From assembly GCA_000955875.1 (NCBI GenBank), contig JYOE01000004.1:484-64483 (forward strand): a stretch of DNA of 64,000 nt, written 5' to 3'. Each line of letters begins with the position of its first letter. The first letter of the stretch is position 1. Below, piece after piece: positions 8,961 through 17,436 of the stretch. The stretch comes from Terrabacter sp. 28. GTDB taxonomy: Bacteria; Actinomycetota; Actinomycetes; Actinomycetales; Dermatophilaceae. Below the pieces are notes generated by a model. The model did no database searches and was not told where the DNA came from. It saw only the letters and a list, made by a program, of their open reading frames with translations. The translations under genes and the position numbers were made by a program.

Positions 8961-10511
8961 GTGGAGAGTGTCGTGTCGACGGCGTACGGGAGGGTGCGCG
9001 GCGTCGTGCGTGACGGCGTGCACGCGTTCCTCGGGATCCCGTATGCCGCCGCGCCCGCGGGTGCCGACCGGCTCCGTCCACCGCGCCCCCCGCAGGCGTG
9101 GAACGGGGTCCGTGACGCGAGCCGGCCTGGGCCCGAGCCACCCCAGGTGGCACCACCCGCGACGGGCGGCCCGCCGGGCGGCGCGGGTGAGGACTGGCAG
9201 GACGTCGGTGCGGCGTTCGAGGCGGTGCACCGGGCGCCCCCGTCGTCCGACTACCTCGACCTCAACCTCTGGACGCCGGACCCCGGCCGAGCCGGGCTGC
9301 CGGTCATGGTGTGGATCCAGGGCGGGATGTTCGAGCTCAGCTCGACGGGGGCGTACGACGGTTGGGCGTTCGCCCGCGACGGCGTCGTCTGCGTGGTCAT
9401 CAACTGGCGACCCGGCGCGGAGGGCTTCCTCTACCTCGACGACGGCGTGGCCGACCTCGGGCTGCTCGACCAGGTGGCAGCACTCGAGTGGGTGCGCGAC
9501 AACATCGCTCCCTTCGGCGGCGACCCGACCAACGTGACCGTCTTCGGCGAGTCGGCGGGGGCCATGAGCATCGGGTGCCTGCTCGCGATGCCGGCGGCCC
9601 GGGGACTCTTCCGCCGCGCGGTGCTGCAGAGCGGCGCCGCCCACCACACGCTGGCGCCGGAGCACGCCCTGAACGTCGGGCAGGACCTCGCCCGGCGGTT
9701 GGGGGTGCCACCGACCCGTGAGGCCATCGCCGAGGCGGGAGTCGCGCGGCTGCTGGTGGCCCAGGCCGAGCAGAAGGCGGATCTGCTCGCGCACCCCGAC
9801 CCGGACCGGTGGGGACTGCCGCTGGTCGTGAGCATGATGCCGTGGCAGCCGGTCGTCGACGGGGCAGTGCTCCCTGCCCGACCGATCGACCGCATCGCGG
9901 CCGGCTGCGCCCGCGACGTGGACGTCCTCGTCGGCACGAACACCGACGACTGGCGGCTGTGGCTCGTCGTCAGCGGGGCGTTCCCGGGGATCACCGACGA
10001 GGTGCTGCTCGGCGACGTGCACACGCACGGCTACCAGAGCCTCGCCGCTTACGGACTCGACGCGGCAGCCCTCGACGCGTACGGGCGGCGCTATCCGGCG
10101 GCGTTGCCCGGCGACCTGCTGGCCGCCGTCCAGACCGACTGGTGGATGAGGATCCCGGCCATCCGACTGGCCGACGCGCACGCCGACGGCACCCCCACGG
10201 CAAGCACCCACATGTACGAGTTCGCCTGGGCCTCACCCGGACTGGGCGCCGTGCACGCCCTGGAGGTGCCGTTCGTCTTCGACACCGCCCGCAGCGACGC
10301 CCCGCTCTTCGGTCCGCTGCTCGGCGCCGACCCGCCTCAACAGCTGGCCCGGACCATGCACTCCGCCTGGGTGGCCTTCGCCGGCACGGGTGACCCCGGC
10401 TGGCCGGCCTACGACACCGACCACCGGTCGACCTACCGCCTCGACACCACCTGCACCGTGGTCGACGACCCGCGGGCTTGGGAGCGCGCCCTGTGGGACG
10501 GTCTGCGATGA
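8961..10511 (+). CDS. type B carboxylesterase/lipase
   Basis: 516 residues from the GTG at 8961. The open frame extends to 8832, but homology-like sequence begins with [23 protein letters not shown], the normal N-terminus of this family. GTG at 8973 is an alternative. Catalytic Ser198 sits in GESAGAMS, the oxyanion-hole region is [11 protein letters not shown], and His432 in [10 protein letters not shown] is the likely catalytic histidine. No signal peptide is visible, so it should be cytoplasmic. Its stop overlaps the ATG of the next gene, an E2-type acyltransferase. The ester substrate is unknown. Confidence 0.88.
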   Translation: MESVVSTAYGRVRGVVRDGVHAFLGIPYAAAPAGADRLRPPRPPQAWNGVRDASRPGPEPPQVAPPATGGPPGGAGEDWQDVGAAFEAVHRAPPSSDYLDLNLWTPDPGRAGLPVMVWIQGGMFELSSTGAYDGWAFARDGVVCVVINWRPGAEGFLYLDDGVADLGLLDQVAALEWVRDNIAPFGGDPTNVTVFGESAGAMSIGCLLAMPAARGLFRRAVLQSGAAHHTLAPEHALNVGQDLARRLGVPPTREAIAEAGVARLLVAQAEQKADLLAHPDPDRWGLPLVVSMMPWQPVVDGAVLPARPIDRIAAGCARDVDVLVGTNTDDWRLWLVVSGAFPGITDEVLLGDVHTHGYQSLAAYGLDAAALDAYGRRYPAALPGDLLAAVQTDWWMRIPAIRLADAHADGTPTASTHMYEFAWASPGLGAVHALEVPFVFDTARSDAPLFGPLLGADPPQQLARTMHSAWVAFAGTGDPGWPAYDTDHRSTYRLDTTCTVVDDPRAWERALWDGLR

Positions 10512-11332
10512 CACCGGCGGCGGCCCGACCGGCCGGCTACGTCGTGCGGCGCATCGCCCCGGCGCGCGAGCCGGTGCTCGACAGGCTCGCGGGGGCGAGC
10601 CGCCGCTTCCAGGTGCACGCGCTCGTCGAGCTCGACGTCACCGTCGCCGCCCAGCGGATCGCCGCCGCGCATGACACCATCTCGTGGACCGGCTTCGTCA
10701 TCGGCTCGGTGGCCAGGGCGGTGGCGCTGCACCCGGCGCTCAACGTCCGCAGGGCCGGCCACGACCTCGTCTGCTTCGAACGGGTCGATGTCGCGGTGAC
10801 GGTCGAGCGGGGCAGCCCCGACCTGCCGGTCCTCGACCTCGCGCTCGTGCCGGCTGCCGACCGGCTCGGCTGTGCCGAGATCACAGCCCTGCTCCACCAG
10901 GCCAAGATCGGGCCGCCGCCGACGCACGAGGCCACCCGCGCCGTGGCGGCACTGCTCCGCCTGCCGGCGCCGCTGCGGCGAGCCGGGATCCGTGCCCTCG
11001 GAGCGCGGGCGAGCACGGCGGCCCGGTTCGGCCCGGCCGTCGGCGTCACCTCACTGGGGATGTTCGCCCACGCCTGGGGCTGGGCCATCCCCGTCGCCCC
11101 GTTGACCGTCATCGTCAGCGTGGGCGGCGTCGTCGAGCGACCCACCGTCGAGAACGGCGCCGTGGTGGCGAGGCCCCACCTGCCGCTCACCGTGACCTTC
11201 GACCACGCAGTCGTCGACGGCGCGCCTGCGGCCCGCTTCATCGAGACGTTGCGCGACCTCGTCGAGACCGCCACCGTCCTCCAGGACGGGCTGCCATCCG
11301 TTGACCATCTCCGTACCGGTTCCGGGTTGTGA
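10508..11332 (+). CDS. stand-alone 2-oxoacid dehydrogenase-type (E2) acyltransferase domain protein
   Basis: 274 residues, ATGA overlap with the esterase. The C-terminal part matches the catalytic domain of dihydrolipoamide acyltransferases, with the HxxxDG active-site motif at His233, Asp237, Gly238 ([12 protein letters not shown]). The lipoyl and subunit-binding domains of real E2 proteins are absent, and the conserved Arg after the first His position is Ala. It therefore probably uses CoA thioesters as a chloramphenicol-acetyltransferase-like enzyme rather than acting in a dehydrogenase complex. The coupling to the esterase suggests a shared acyl substrate; this is inference. Confidence 0.75.
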   Translation: MTPAAARPAGYVVRRIAPAREPVLDRLAGASRRFQVHALVELDVTVAAQRIAAAHDTISWTGFVIGSVARAVALHPALNVRRAGHDLVCFERVDVAVTVERGSPDLPVLDLALVPAADRLGCAEITALLHQAKIGPPPTHEATRAVAALLRLPAPLRRAGIRALGARASTAARFGPAVGVTSLGMFAHAWGWAIPVAPLTVIVSVGGVVERPTVENGAVVARPHLPLTVTFDHAVVDGAPAARFIETLRDLVETATVLQDGLPSVDHLRTGSGL

Positions 11333-11415
11333 CACGGCTCCGACAGGACGATCGTGGTCCATGGCCGTTCGCGGCTGGCTCGGGGGCCCGACCACCTGAT
11401 GCAAGGAGTCCGTCG

Positions 11416-12186
11416 ATGCGTTCTCGTGTTCTCTTCTCGGCCCTCGGAGCAGTGGCCCTGGGCATGATGGCCCCTGCTGCCGCGCAGGCCAACCACTCGT
11501 GGAACGGCTACCACTGGGCCCGAACCAGCAACCCGTTCACGTTGAAGCTCGGCGACAACGTCACGTCCGCGTGGGATGCGAGCCTCACGGGAGCAAGCAG
11601 CGACTGGAGCAGGTCCAGCGTCCTCGACACGACGGTCGTGGCCGGCTCCACCCGCCCGAAGAACTGCCGCCCGACCGCCGGGCGCGTCGAGGTGTGCAAC
11701 GCGGCCTACGGCAACACCGGGTGGCTCGGGATCGCGTCCATCTCCGTCACGGGCGGCACGCACATCACGCAGGGCACCGTGAAGCTCAACGACACGTACT
11801 TCAACACCGCGCAGTACAACACCCCGGCCTGGCGCAACCTTGTGACCTGCCAAGAGGTCGGTCACACGTTCGGGCTCGCCCACCAGGACGAGAACTTCAA
11901 CAACGCCAACCTCGGCACGTGCATGGACTACGCGAACGACCCCAGCACCAACCAGCACCCCAACCAGCATGACTACGACCAGCTGGTCAGCATCTACGCC
12001 CACACCGACAGCACGACGACCGTCGGGGCGAGCCTGCCGTCCGGCGCAGCGGCAGCCGCGGCCGGCAACGACGAGCGCAGCTGGGGGCGGCTCGTGGAGG
12101 GGTCCCGCTCTGAGGGCCACTCGACACACGTCCGTGACCTGGGCAACGGCAACCTGATCGTCACCACCGTCACCTGGGCTCGCTGA
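11416..12186 (+). CDS. secreted metzincin-like protein with QExxH in place of HExxH
   Basis: 256 residues from the ATG at 11416, with AAGGAG as ribosome site. A Sec signal peptide ends AAAQA-NHSW near residue 25. Residues 146-158 read QEVGHTFGLAHQD, which is the metzincin zinc motif HExxHxxGxxHxD with the first His replaced by Gln146. Glu147, His150, Gly153 and His156 are kept. A Met-turn-like CMDY follows at 169-172, and Cys145 could bridge to Cys169. It looks like a matrixin-type fold that is either inactive, binds zinc differently, or uses Gln as a ligand. A C-terminal extension of about 60 residues is unassigned. It ends in a shared terminator with the HTH-MurA gene. Confidence 0.8.
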   Translation: MRSRVLFSALGAVALGMMAPAAAQANHSWNGYHWARTSNPFTLKLGDNVTSAWDASLTGASSDWSRSSVLDTTVVAGSTRPKNCRPTAGRVEVCNAAYGNTGWLGIASISVTGGTHITQGTVKLNDTYFNTAQYNTPAWRNLVTCQEVGHTFGLAHQDENFNNANLGTCMDYANDPSTNQHPNQHDYDQLVSIYAHTDSTTTVGASLPSGAAAAAAGNDERSWGRLVEGSRSEGHSTHVRDLGNGNLIVTTVTWAR

Positions 12187-12247
12187 GCCGCACGACGCGG
12201 TGGTGCGGGGGCGCCTCTGCTCCACCCCCGCACGGCGGACGGCTCAG
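12183..12247. terminator. bidirectional terminator holding both convergent stop codons
   Basis: Outer arms ctgagccg (12183-12190) and cggctcag (12240-12247) pair perfectly. Inner arms gtgcggggg (12203-12211) and cccccgcac (12225-12233) form a second stem. The TGA of the metzincin-like gene (12184-12186) and the TGA of the minus-strand MurA gene (complement of 12244-12246) are mirror images in the outer stem. Confidence 0.75.
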
Positions 12248-13773
12248 ATGTCGCGGAAGACCTCGATGGTGGCGCCGAGCGCGTTGAGCCGCTCGGCGAG
12301 GTCCTCGTAGCCTCGGTTGATCACGTAGACGTTGCGCAGCACCGACGTGCCGGGCGCGGCGAGCATGGCGAGCAGCACGACGACGCCGGGGCGCAGCGCG
12401 GGCGGGCACATGACCTCTGCGGCGCGCCAACGGGTGGGTCCCTCGACGATGACCCGGTGCGGGTCGAGCAGCTGGACGCGCGCGCCGACCTTCGTCAGCT
12501 CGGTGAGGTAGATGGCGCGGTTCTCGTAGACCCAGTCGTGGATCATCGTGCTGCCCTCGGCGACGGCGCCGATGAGCGCGAAGAACGGCAGGTTGTCGAT
12601 GTTGAGCCCCGGGAAGGGCATCGGGTGGATCTTGTCGGTCGGCGCCTTGAGCGGGCCGGGGATCGTCGTCAGGTCGACGAGGCGCGTCTTGCCGTTCGCC
12701 GACATGTACTCGCCCGTGAGGTTGTACTTCATCCCCATGCCGTCGAGGGTCGCGAGCTCGATCTCGATGAACTCGATCGGCACGCGGCGGATCGTGATCG
12801 ACGAGTCGGTGACGACGGCGGCCGCGATGAGGCTCATGGCCTCGATGGGGTCCTCGCTGGGGGCGTACTCGACGTCGACGTCGATCTCGGCGAGTCCGGT
12901 CACCGTCAGGGTGGTGGTGCCGATGCCCTCGATGCGGACCCCGAGCTTCTCCAGGAAGAAGCAGAGGTCCTGGACCATGTAGTTGGGGCTCGCGTTGCGG
13001 ATGACGGTCGTGCCGGCGTGGCGGGCCGCGGCCATGAGCACGTTCTCGGTGACCGTGTCGCCGCGCTCGGTGAGCACGATGGCTCGCTCGGGGTTGACCG
13101 ACCGGTCGGACCGCGCCTCGTAGAACCCGTGGGTGGCGGTGACCTCGAGACCGAACGACCGGAGCGCGCTCAGGTGCGGCTCGACGGTGCGGGTGCCGAG
13201 GTCGCAGCCGCCGGCATACGGCAGCTGGAAGGACTCGAGCTCGTGCAGGAGCGGGCCGAGGAACATGATGACGGTGCGCGTGCGGCGGGCGGCGGCCACG
13301 TCGATGTCGTCGAGGTTGAGCTCGGTCGGAGGGATGATCTCGAGGTCGCTGCTGTCGGGCAGCCAGCGGGTGCGCACGCCGATCGAGGCGAGCACCTCGA
13401 GGATGCGGTTGACCTCCTCGATGCGGGCGAGGTTGCGCAGCGTGGTGCGACCGCGGTTGAGCAGCGACGCGCAGAGCAGGGCCACGGCGGCGTTCTTGCT
13501 CGTCTTGACGTCGATGGAGCCGGTGAGCTTCTGGCCACCGACGATGCGCAGGTGCTGGGGGCCGGAGTGGCCGACCGAGACGAACTCGGAGTCGAGGGCG
13601 TCGCCGATCTTGGCGAGCATGTCGAGGCTCAGGTTCTGCTTGCCCTGCTCGATGCGTGTGACGGCGCTCTGGGAGGTGCCGAGCAGCTCCGCGAGGTCCG
13701 ACTGGGTCATCCCCTTGTGGCGACGGGCGTCGCGGATGAGGGTTCCGATACGAGTGAGGTAGGTCTTGGGCAC
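12244..13773 (-). CDS. XRE helix-turn-helix fused to UDP-GlcNAc 1-carboxyvinyltransferase (MurA-like)
   Basis: 509 residues, GTG start. Residues about 7-62 are an XRE-type HTH (IRDARRHKGMTQSDLAELL, then SQSAVTRIEQG). From about 72 onward the protein is a full-length EPSP-synthase/MurA fold. Active-site residues are kept: Lys93-Asn94 (TSKNAAVALL, equivalent to E. coli Lys22-Asn23), Cys190 in YAGGCDLGTRTVEPHL (equivalent to Cys115), and YENRAIYLTEL. It should be able to add enolpyruvate to UDP-GlcNAc and also bind DNA. A 20-bp near-palindrome lies 11-30 bp before its start codon, so autoregulation is likely. A normal MurA is about 420 residues. Whether the housekeeping murA lies elsewhere cannot be seen here. 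Confidence 0.88.
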   Translation of the reverse strand: MPKTYLTRIGTLIRDARRHKGMTQSDLAELLGTSQSAVTRIEQGKQNLSLDMLAKIGDALDSEFVSVGHSGPQHLRIVGGQKLTGSIDVKTSKNAAVALLCASLLNRGRTTLRNLARIEEVNRILEVLASIGVRTRWLPDSSDLEIIPPTELNLDDIDVAAARRTRTVIMFLGPLLHELESFQLPYAGGCDLGTRTVEPHLSALRSFGLEVTATHGFYEARSDRSVNPERAIVLTERGDTVTENVLMAAARHAGTTVIRNASPNYMVQDLCFFLEKLGVRIEGIGTTTLTVTGLAEIDVDVEYAPSEDPIEAMSLIAAAVVTDSSITIRRVPIEFIEIELATLDGMGMKYNLTGEYMSANGKTRLVDLTTIPGPLKAPTDKIHPMPFPGLNIDNLPFFALIGAVAEGSTMIHDWVYENRAIYLTELTKVGARVQLLDPHRVIVEGPTRWRAAEVMCPPALRPGVVVLLAMLAAPGTSVLRNVYVINRGYEDLAERLNALGATIEVFRDI

Positions 13774-13783
13774 GACGACGAGG

Positions 13784-13803
13784 CTAACTCATATATGAGA
13801 TAG
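13784..13803 (-). promoter_or_regulatory. palindromic operator/promoter of the HTH-MurA gene
   Basis: The core ctcatatatgag (13788-13799) is a perfect 12-bp palindrome. Adding the flanks cta/tag gives 20 bp with only one mismatched pair (13787/13800). This AT-rich spot is exceptional in the local sequence. It sits 11 bp upstream of the GTG start and includes possible -10 sequence (TATATG). XRE proteins bind such short palindromes; binding by the adjacent gene product is inference. Confidence 0.6.
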
Positions 13804-13837
13804 GGCAAATCCGCCGCGCGGGACGCGCCGGCCGCCG

Positions 13838-13873
13838 AGCGCCACGAACCGAGTTCGTCCGGTTCGTGGCGCT
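13838..13873 (-). terminator. terminator of the thiolase-fadB operon
   Basis: The 13-bp arms 13838-13850 and 13861-13873 (core gcgccacgaacc / ggttcgtggcgc) enclose a 10-nt loop. The hairpin starts 28 bp after the fadB stop and lies just before the HTH-MurA promoter, which it would insulate. There is no clear U-tract, as is common in actinobacteria. Confidence 0.65.
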
Positions 13874-13900
13874 TCGGCCGTATGCCGTCTGCAGCGTGCG

Positions 13901-16048
13901 TCAGGCAGGGACGTTCGCGACGCCCGCGGGGAGGAACCGCGACCCCGTCACCGCCTCTGCGACGCCGGTGCGGTCGAGCAGTGGCGTGATGCCGCCGTTC
14001 CAGAACTGGAAGCCGGCACCGGTGATCATCGCGAGGTCGATGTCCATCGGCGCCTGGGCGACGCCCTCGTCGAGCATCCGGCGTGCCTCGTCGGCGAGCA
14101 CCGTGAGGACGCGCTGGCGCACCTGGGCCAGGTCGAGCACGACCGGCTCGGCCGGCTTCTCGATGAGCTCGGCGACCTCGGGGTCGAGCACCGGCCGGCC
14201 CGAGCTGAGGTCGTAGAAGCCGCGCTTGCCCGCCGCGACGATGCGCTGGAGCGTCGGAGAGGCGTAGAAGCGGTCGGGGAACGCCCGCACGAGGGTCTCG
14301 CCGTTGTGCAGCGCGATCGCCGGACCCACGAGGCCGATGAGCACGAAGGGTGGCATCGGCGCGAGCCCGGCGAACGCGCGGTCGACGACCTCGATCGGGG
14401 TGCCCTCGTCGAGGATCTTCGCCGCCTCGCCCATGAAGCGGCCGAGCAGGCGGTTGACGATGAACGACGGCCGGTCCGCGGCACGGATGCACGTCTTCTT
14501 CAGCGCCTTGCCCACGGCGAAGGCCGTCGCGAGCGTCGCGTCGTCGGTGCGCTCGCCCGGGATGACCTCGAGCAGCGGCATGACGGCGACCGGGTTGAAG
14601 AAGTGGAAGCCGACGACGCGCTCGGGGTGCTCGAGCTTCGACGCCATCTCGGCGATCGACAGGCTCGAGGTGTTCGTCGCGAGCACGCACTCGGGCGAGA
14701 CGACGGCCTCGACCTCGGCGAAGACCTGCTGCTTCACCGACATCTCCTCGAAGACGGCCTCGATGACGAAGTCGGCGTCGGAGAAGCCGTCCTTGCTCGT
14801 CGACCCGGTGACGAGGGCCTTGTAGCGGTTCAGCCTGTCGGGGTTCAGCCGGCCCTTGCCGGCGAGCTTGTCGAGCTCGGCGTGGACGTAGCCGACCCCC
14901 TTGGCGACGCGCTCGTCGTCGATGTCGGTGAGCACGACCGGCACCTGTAGGCGCTGGATGAACAGCAGCGCGAGCTGGCTGGCCATGAGGCCGGCGCCGA
15001 CGATGCCGACCTTGGTCACCGGGCGGGCGAGGGCCTTGTCGGGGGCGCCGGCCGGGCGCTTGGCACGCTTCTGCACGAGGTCGAAGGCGTAGAGACCCGC
15101 GCGCAGCTCGTCGCTCATGAGCAGGTCGGCGAGCACGTCGTCCTCGGCGGCGAAGCCCTCGTCGCGAGTCGCGGTGCGGGCGGCGGCGAGCAGGTCGAGG
15201 GCGGCGTACGGGCTCTTGGCCTGGCGGCCGGTCTTGACGTCGGCGAGGCCCTTGGCCTTGGCGATCGCGGCCGCCCACACCGTCTCGTCGCGGTCCACCT
15301 CGGGTCGCTCGACGGTGACCTCGCCCGTGAGCACGCGGGCAGCCCAGGCGACCGACGCCTCGAGGAAGTCGGCGGGCTCGAAGAGCGCGTCGGCCATCCC
15401 GAGCCTGTACGCGTCGACGCCCTTGAGCATCCGGTTCTGGCTCAGCGGGTTGTCGATGACGACCGTGAGTGCCTTCTCGATGCCGACGAGGTTGGGCAGC
15501 AGCCAGCAGCCGCCCCACCCGGGCACCAGCCCGAGGAACACCTCGGGCAGCGCGACCGCGGGCACGCCGGCGCTCATCGTCCGGTAGGTGGCCGAGAGCG
15601 CGAGCTCGACGCCGCCACCCATGGCGGCACCGTTGACGAAGGCGAACGTCGGCACCGGCAGGTCAGCGAAGGCCGCGTATGCCGTGTGGCCGGCCCGGGC
15701 GATCTCGAGCGCCTGCTCACGCGACTGGATGAACGGCACGCCCGTCAGGTCGGCACCCACCGCGAAGATGAACGGCTTGCCGGTGACCGCGACGGCGGCG
15801 ATCTCGCCGCGCTCGGCGCGCTCGCGCAGGCGGGCGACCGTCTCGGTGAGGCCGGCGATCGACTGGGGGCCGAAGGTGTTCGGCTTGGTGTGGTCGAAGC
15901 CGTTGTCGAGGGTGATGAGCGCCAGGGTGCCGGCGCCGCCGGGCAGCGGCACGTCACGCACGGGCGTGCGCGTGACGACCTCCGACGCGAAGTCGGCTGC
16001 GACGGTGGGCTTCTCGGTGCTCTGCTTCTCGGTGGTGGGGGCGCTCAC
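13901..16048 (-). CDS. fadB: fatty acid oxidation multifunctional protein (enoyl-CoA hydratase / 3-hydroxyacyl-CoA dehydrogenase)
   Basis: 715 residues from the GTG at 16048, which overlaps the thiolase stop (GTGA). The open frame continues upstream, but only as a shadow of the thiolase gene. The N-terminal half is a crotonase fold (GADLTGVPF, then NGAAMGGGVELALSATYR). The C-terminal half begins near residue 345 with the NAD-binding KVGIVGAGLMASQLAL and continues with the dehydrogenase motif GFHFFNPVAVMPLLEVI. It performs the hydration and oxidation steps of beta-oxidation and works with the thiolase upstream as the FadA/FadB pair. Length is normal for the family. Confidence 0.93.
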   Translation of the reverse strand: MSAPTTEKQSTEKPTVAADFASEVVTRTPVRDVPLPGGAGTLALITLDNGFDHTKPNTFGPQSIAGLTETVARLRERAERGEIAAVAVTGKPFIFAVGADLTGVPFIQSREQALEIARAGHTAYAAFADLPVPTFAFVNGAAMGGGVELALSATYRTMSAGVPAVALPEVFLGLVPGWGGCWLLPNLVGIEKALTVVIDNPLSQNRMLKGVDAYRLGMADALFEPADFLEASVAWAARVLTGEVTVERPEVDRDETVWAAAIAKAKGLADVKTGRQAKSPYAALDLLAAARTATRDEGFAAEDDVLADLLMSDELRAGLYAFDLVQKRAKRPAGAPDKALARPVTKVGIVGAGLMASQLALLFIQRLQVPVVLTDIDDERVAKGVGYVHAELDKLAGKGRLNPDRLNRYKALVTGSTSKDGFSDADFVIEAVFEEMSVKQQVFAEVEAVVSPECVLATNTSSLSIAEMASKLEHPERVVGFHFFNPVAVMPLLEVIPGERTDDATLATAFAVGKALKKTCIRAADRPSFIVNRLLGRFMGEAAKILDEGTPIEVVDRAFAGLAPMPPFVLIGLVGPAIALHNGETLVRAFPDRFYASPTLQRIVAAGKRGFYDLSSGRPVLDPEVAELIEKPAEPVVLDLAQVRQRVLTVLADEARRMLDEGVAQAPMDIDLAMITGAGFQFWNGGITPLLDRTGVAEAVTGSRFLPAGVANVPA

Positions 16049-17286
16049 TGGGCGATCTCCTCGGTCGTGCCGGCGGTGGCGGTGGGGGAGTAGTCGGCGT
16101 GGTGCGGGTTCTCCCAGATCACGGCGCCGCCCATGCCGATGCCGATGCACATCGCGGTGAGGCCGTAGCGCACCTCGGGGTGCTCCTCGAACTGACGCGC
16201 GAGCTGGGTCATGAGGCGCACGCCCGAGCTCGCGAGCGGGTGGCCGGTGGCGATGGCGCCGCCGTACTCGTTGACGCGGGGGTCGTCGTCGGCGATGCCG
16301 AAGTGGTCGAGGAAGGCGAGCACCTGCACCGCGAACGCCTCGTTCAGCTCGAAGAGGCCGATGTCCTCGATCGTCAGCCCGGCCTTGGCCAGGGCCTTCT
16401 CGGTGGCGGGGACCGGTCCGACGCCCATGACCTCGGGCTCGACCCCGACGAAGGAGTAGGAGACGAGACGCATCCGCACCGGCAGCCCGAGGTCGGTGGC
16501 CGCCTGCTCGGAGGCGAGCAGGCAGGCGGTGGCGCCGTCGTTGAGCCCGGCGGCGTTGCCGGCGGTGACGTTGCCGTGGGCGCGGAAGGGCGTCTTGAGC
16601 TGGCCCAGGTCGTCCACCGTGGTGCCCGGGCGCGGCGGCTCGTCGGCCGTGGCGATGCCCCAGCCCTGCTCGGCGTGCCGGGTCGCGACAGTGACGAGGT
16701 CGCGCTGGATCTTGCCGTCGGCGTACGCCTTGGCCAGCTTGTCCTGGCTGCCGACGGCGAAGGCGTCGGAGCGCTGCTTCGTCAGCTGCGGGAAGCGGTC
16801 GTGGAGGTTCTCGGCGGTCTTGCCCATGACGAGCGCGTCGGGGTCGACGATCTTCTCGGCGACGATGCGCGGGTTGGGGTCGACGCCCTCGCCCATGGGG
16901 TGGCGCCCCATGTGCTCGACGCCGCCGGCGATCGCGATGTCGTAGGCGCCGAACGCGATGGAGCTCGCGGTGTTGGTGACGGCGGTCATGGCGCCGGCGC
17001 ACATGCGGTCGACCGAGTAGCCGGGGGTCGTGTTCGGCAGGCCCGAGAGCAGCGCCGCGGTGCGCCCCAGCGTGAGGCCCTGGTCACCGATCTGGGTGGT
17101 CGCGGCGATGGCGACCTCCTCGACCTTGTCCTTGGGCAGGTTCGGGTTGCGGTGCAGCAGCTCGCGGATGCACCGGATGACGAGGTCGTCGGCGCGGGTC
17201 TGGGCGTACATGCCCTTGTCACCCGCCTTGCCGAACGGCGTGCGGACGCCGTCGACGAAGACGACCTCATTGAGTGCGCGGGGCAC
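16045..17286 (-). CDS. fadA: acetyl-CoA acyltransferase (beta-oxidation thiolase)
   Basis: 413 residues, GTG start preceded by CTGGAGG. The thiolase active site is complete: acylated Cys96 in DRMCAGAM, His in GHPLASSG and the second Cys in MCIGIGMGG. It cleaves 3-ketoacyl-CoA to acetyl-CoA and a shortened acyl-CoA. It is the promoter-proximal gene of a two-gene operon with fadB. A likely sigma-70 type promoter with an overlapping direct repeat lies at 17343-17371. C-terminal residues after NPHHADY are a short unconserved tail. Confidence 0.92.
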   Translation of the reverse strand: MPRALNEVVFVDGVRTPFGKAGDKGMYAQTRADDLVIRCIRELLHRNPNLPKDKVEEVAIAATTQIGDQGLTLGRTAALLSGLPNTTPGYSVDRMCAGAMTAVTNTASSIAFGAYDIAIAGGVEHMGRHPMGEGVDPNPRIVAEKIVDPDALVMGKTAENLHDRFPQLTKQRSDAFAVGSQDKLAKAYADGKIQRDLVTVATRHAEQGWGIATADEPPRPGTTVDDLGQLKTPFRAHGNVTAGNAAGLNDGATACLLASEQAATDLGLPVRMRLVSYSFVGVEPEVMGVGPVPATEKALAKAGLTIEDIGLFELNEAFAVQVLAFLDHFGIADDDPRVNEYGGAIATGHPLASSGVRLMTQLARQFEEHPEVRYGLTAMCIGIGMGGAVIWENPHHADYSPTATAGTTEEIAQ

Positions 17287-17342
17287 GGTGCCTCCAGGGG
17301 ATCGAGGGTCGGTGGGAGGGCGCTCGGAAGCGCGACGCCCTG

Positions 17343-17371
17343 ATACTACTTCCGGGTAACTTCCGGGCCAA
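17343..17371 (-). promoter_or_regulatory. promoter of the thiolase-fadB operon with an overlapping direct repeat
   Basis: On the minus strand, -35 TTGGCC (complement of 17366-17371) and -10 TAGTAT (complement of 17343-17348) are 17 bp apart. Two copies of acttccggg on the plus strand (17348-17356 and 17359-17367) are 11 bp apart, one helical turn, and fill the spacer. This is where a repressor would block RNA polymerase; which regulator does so is unknown. Confidence 0.55.
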
Positions 17372-17436
17372 CGGGCACTCGGGTGACCATCCTCACGACC
17401 GCCCCCACCCTCGGACGGGGGTTGTTGCGGCCTGCC

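Noticed and set aside
12244..13773. Loss of catalytic function in the MurA domain of the HTH fusion
   Set aside because: Lys93, Asn94, Cys190 and the YENR region are in place, so there is no sign that the enzyme part is dead.
13901..17002. Apparent 1033-residue thiolase-side fusion with FadB
   Set aside because: The upstream third is the wrong frame of the thiolase gene. The true fadB start is the GTG at 16048, overlapping the thiolase stop.
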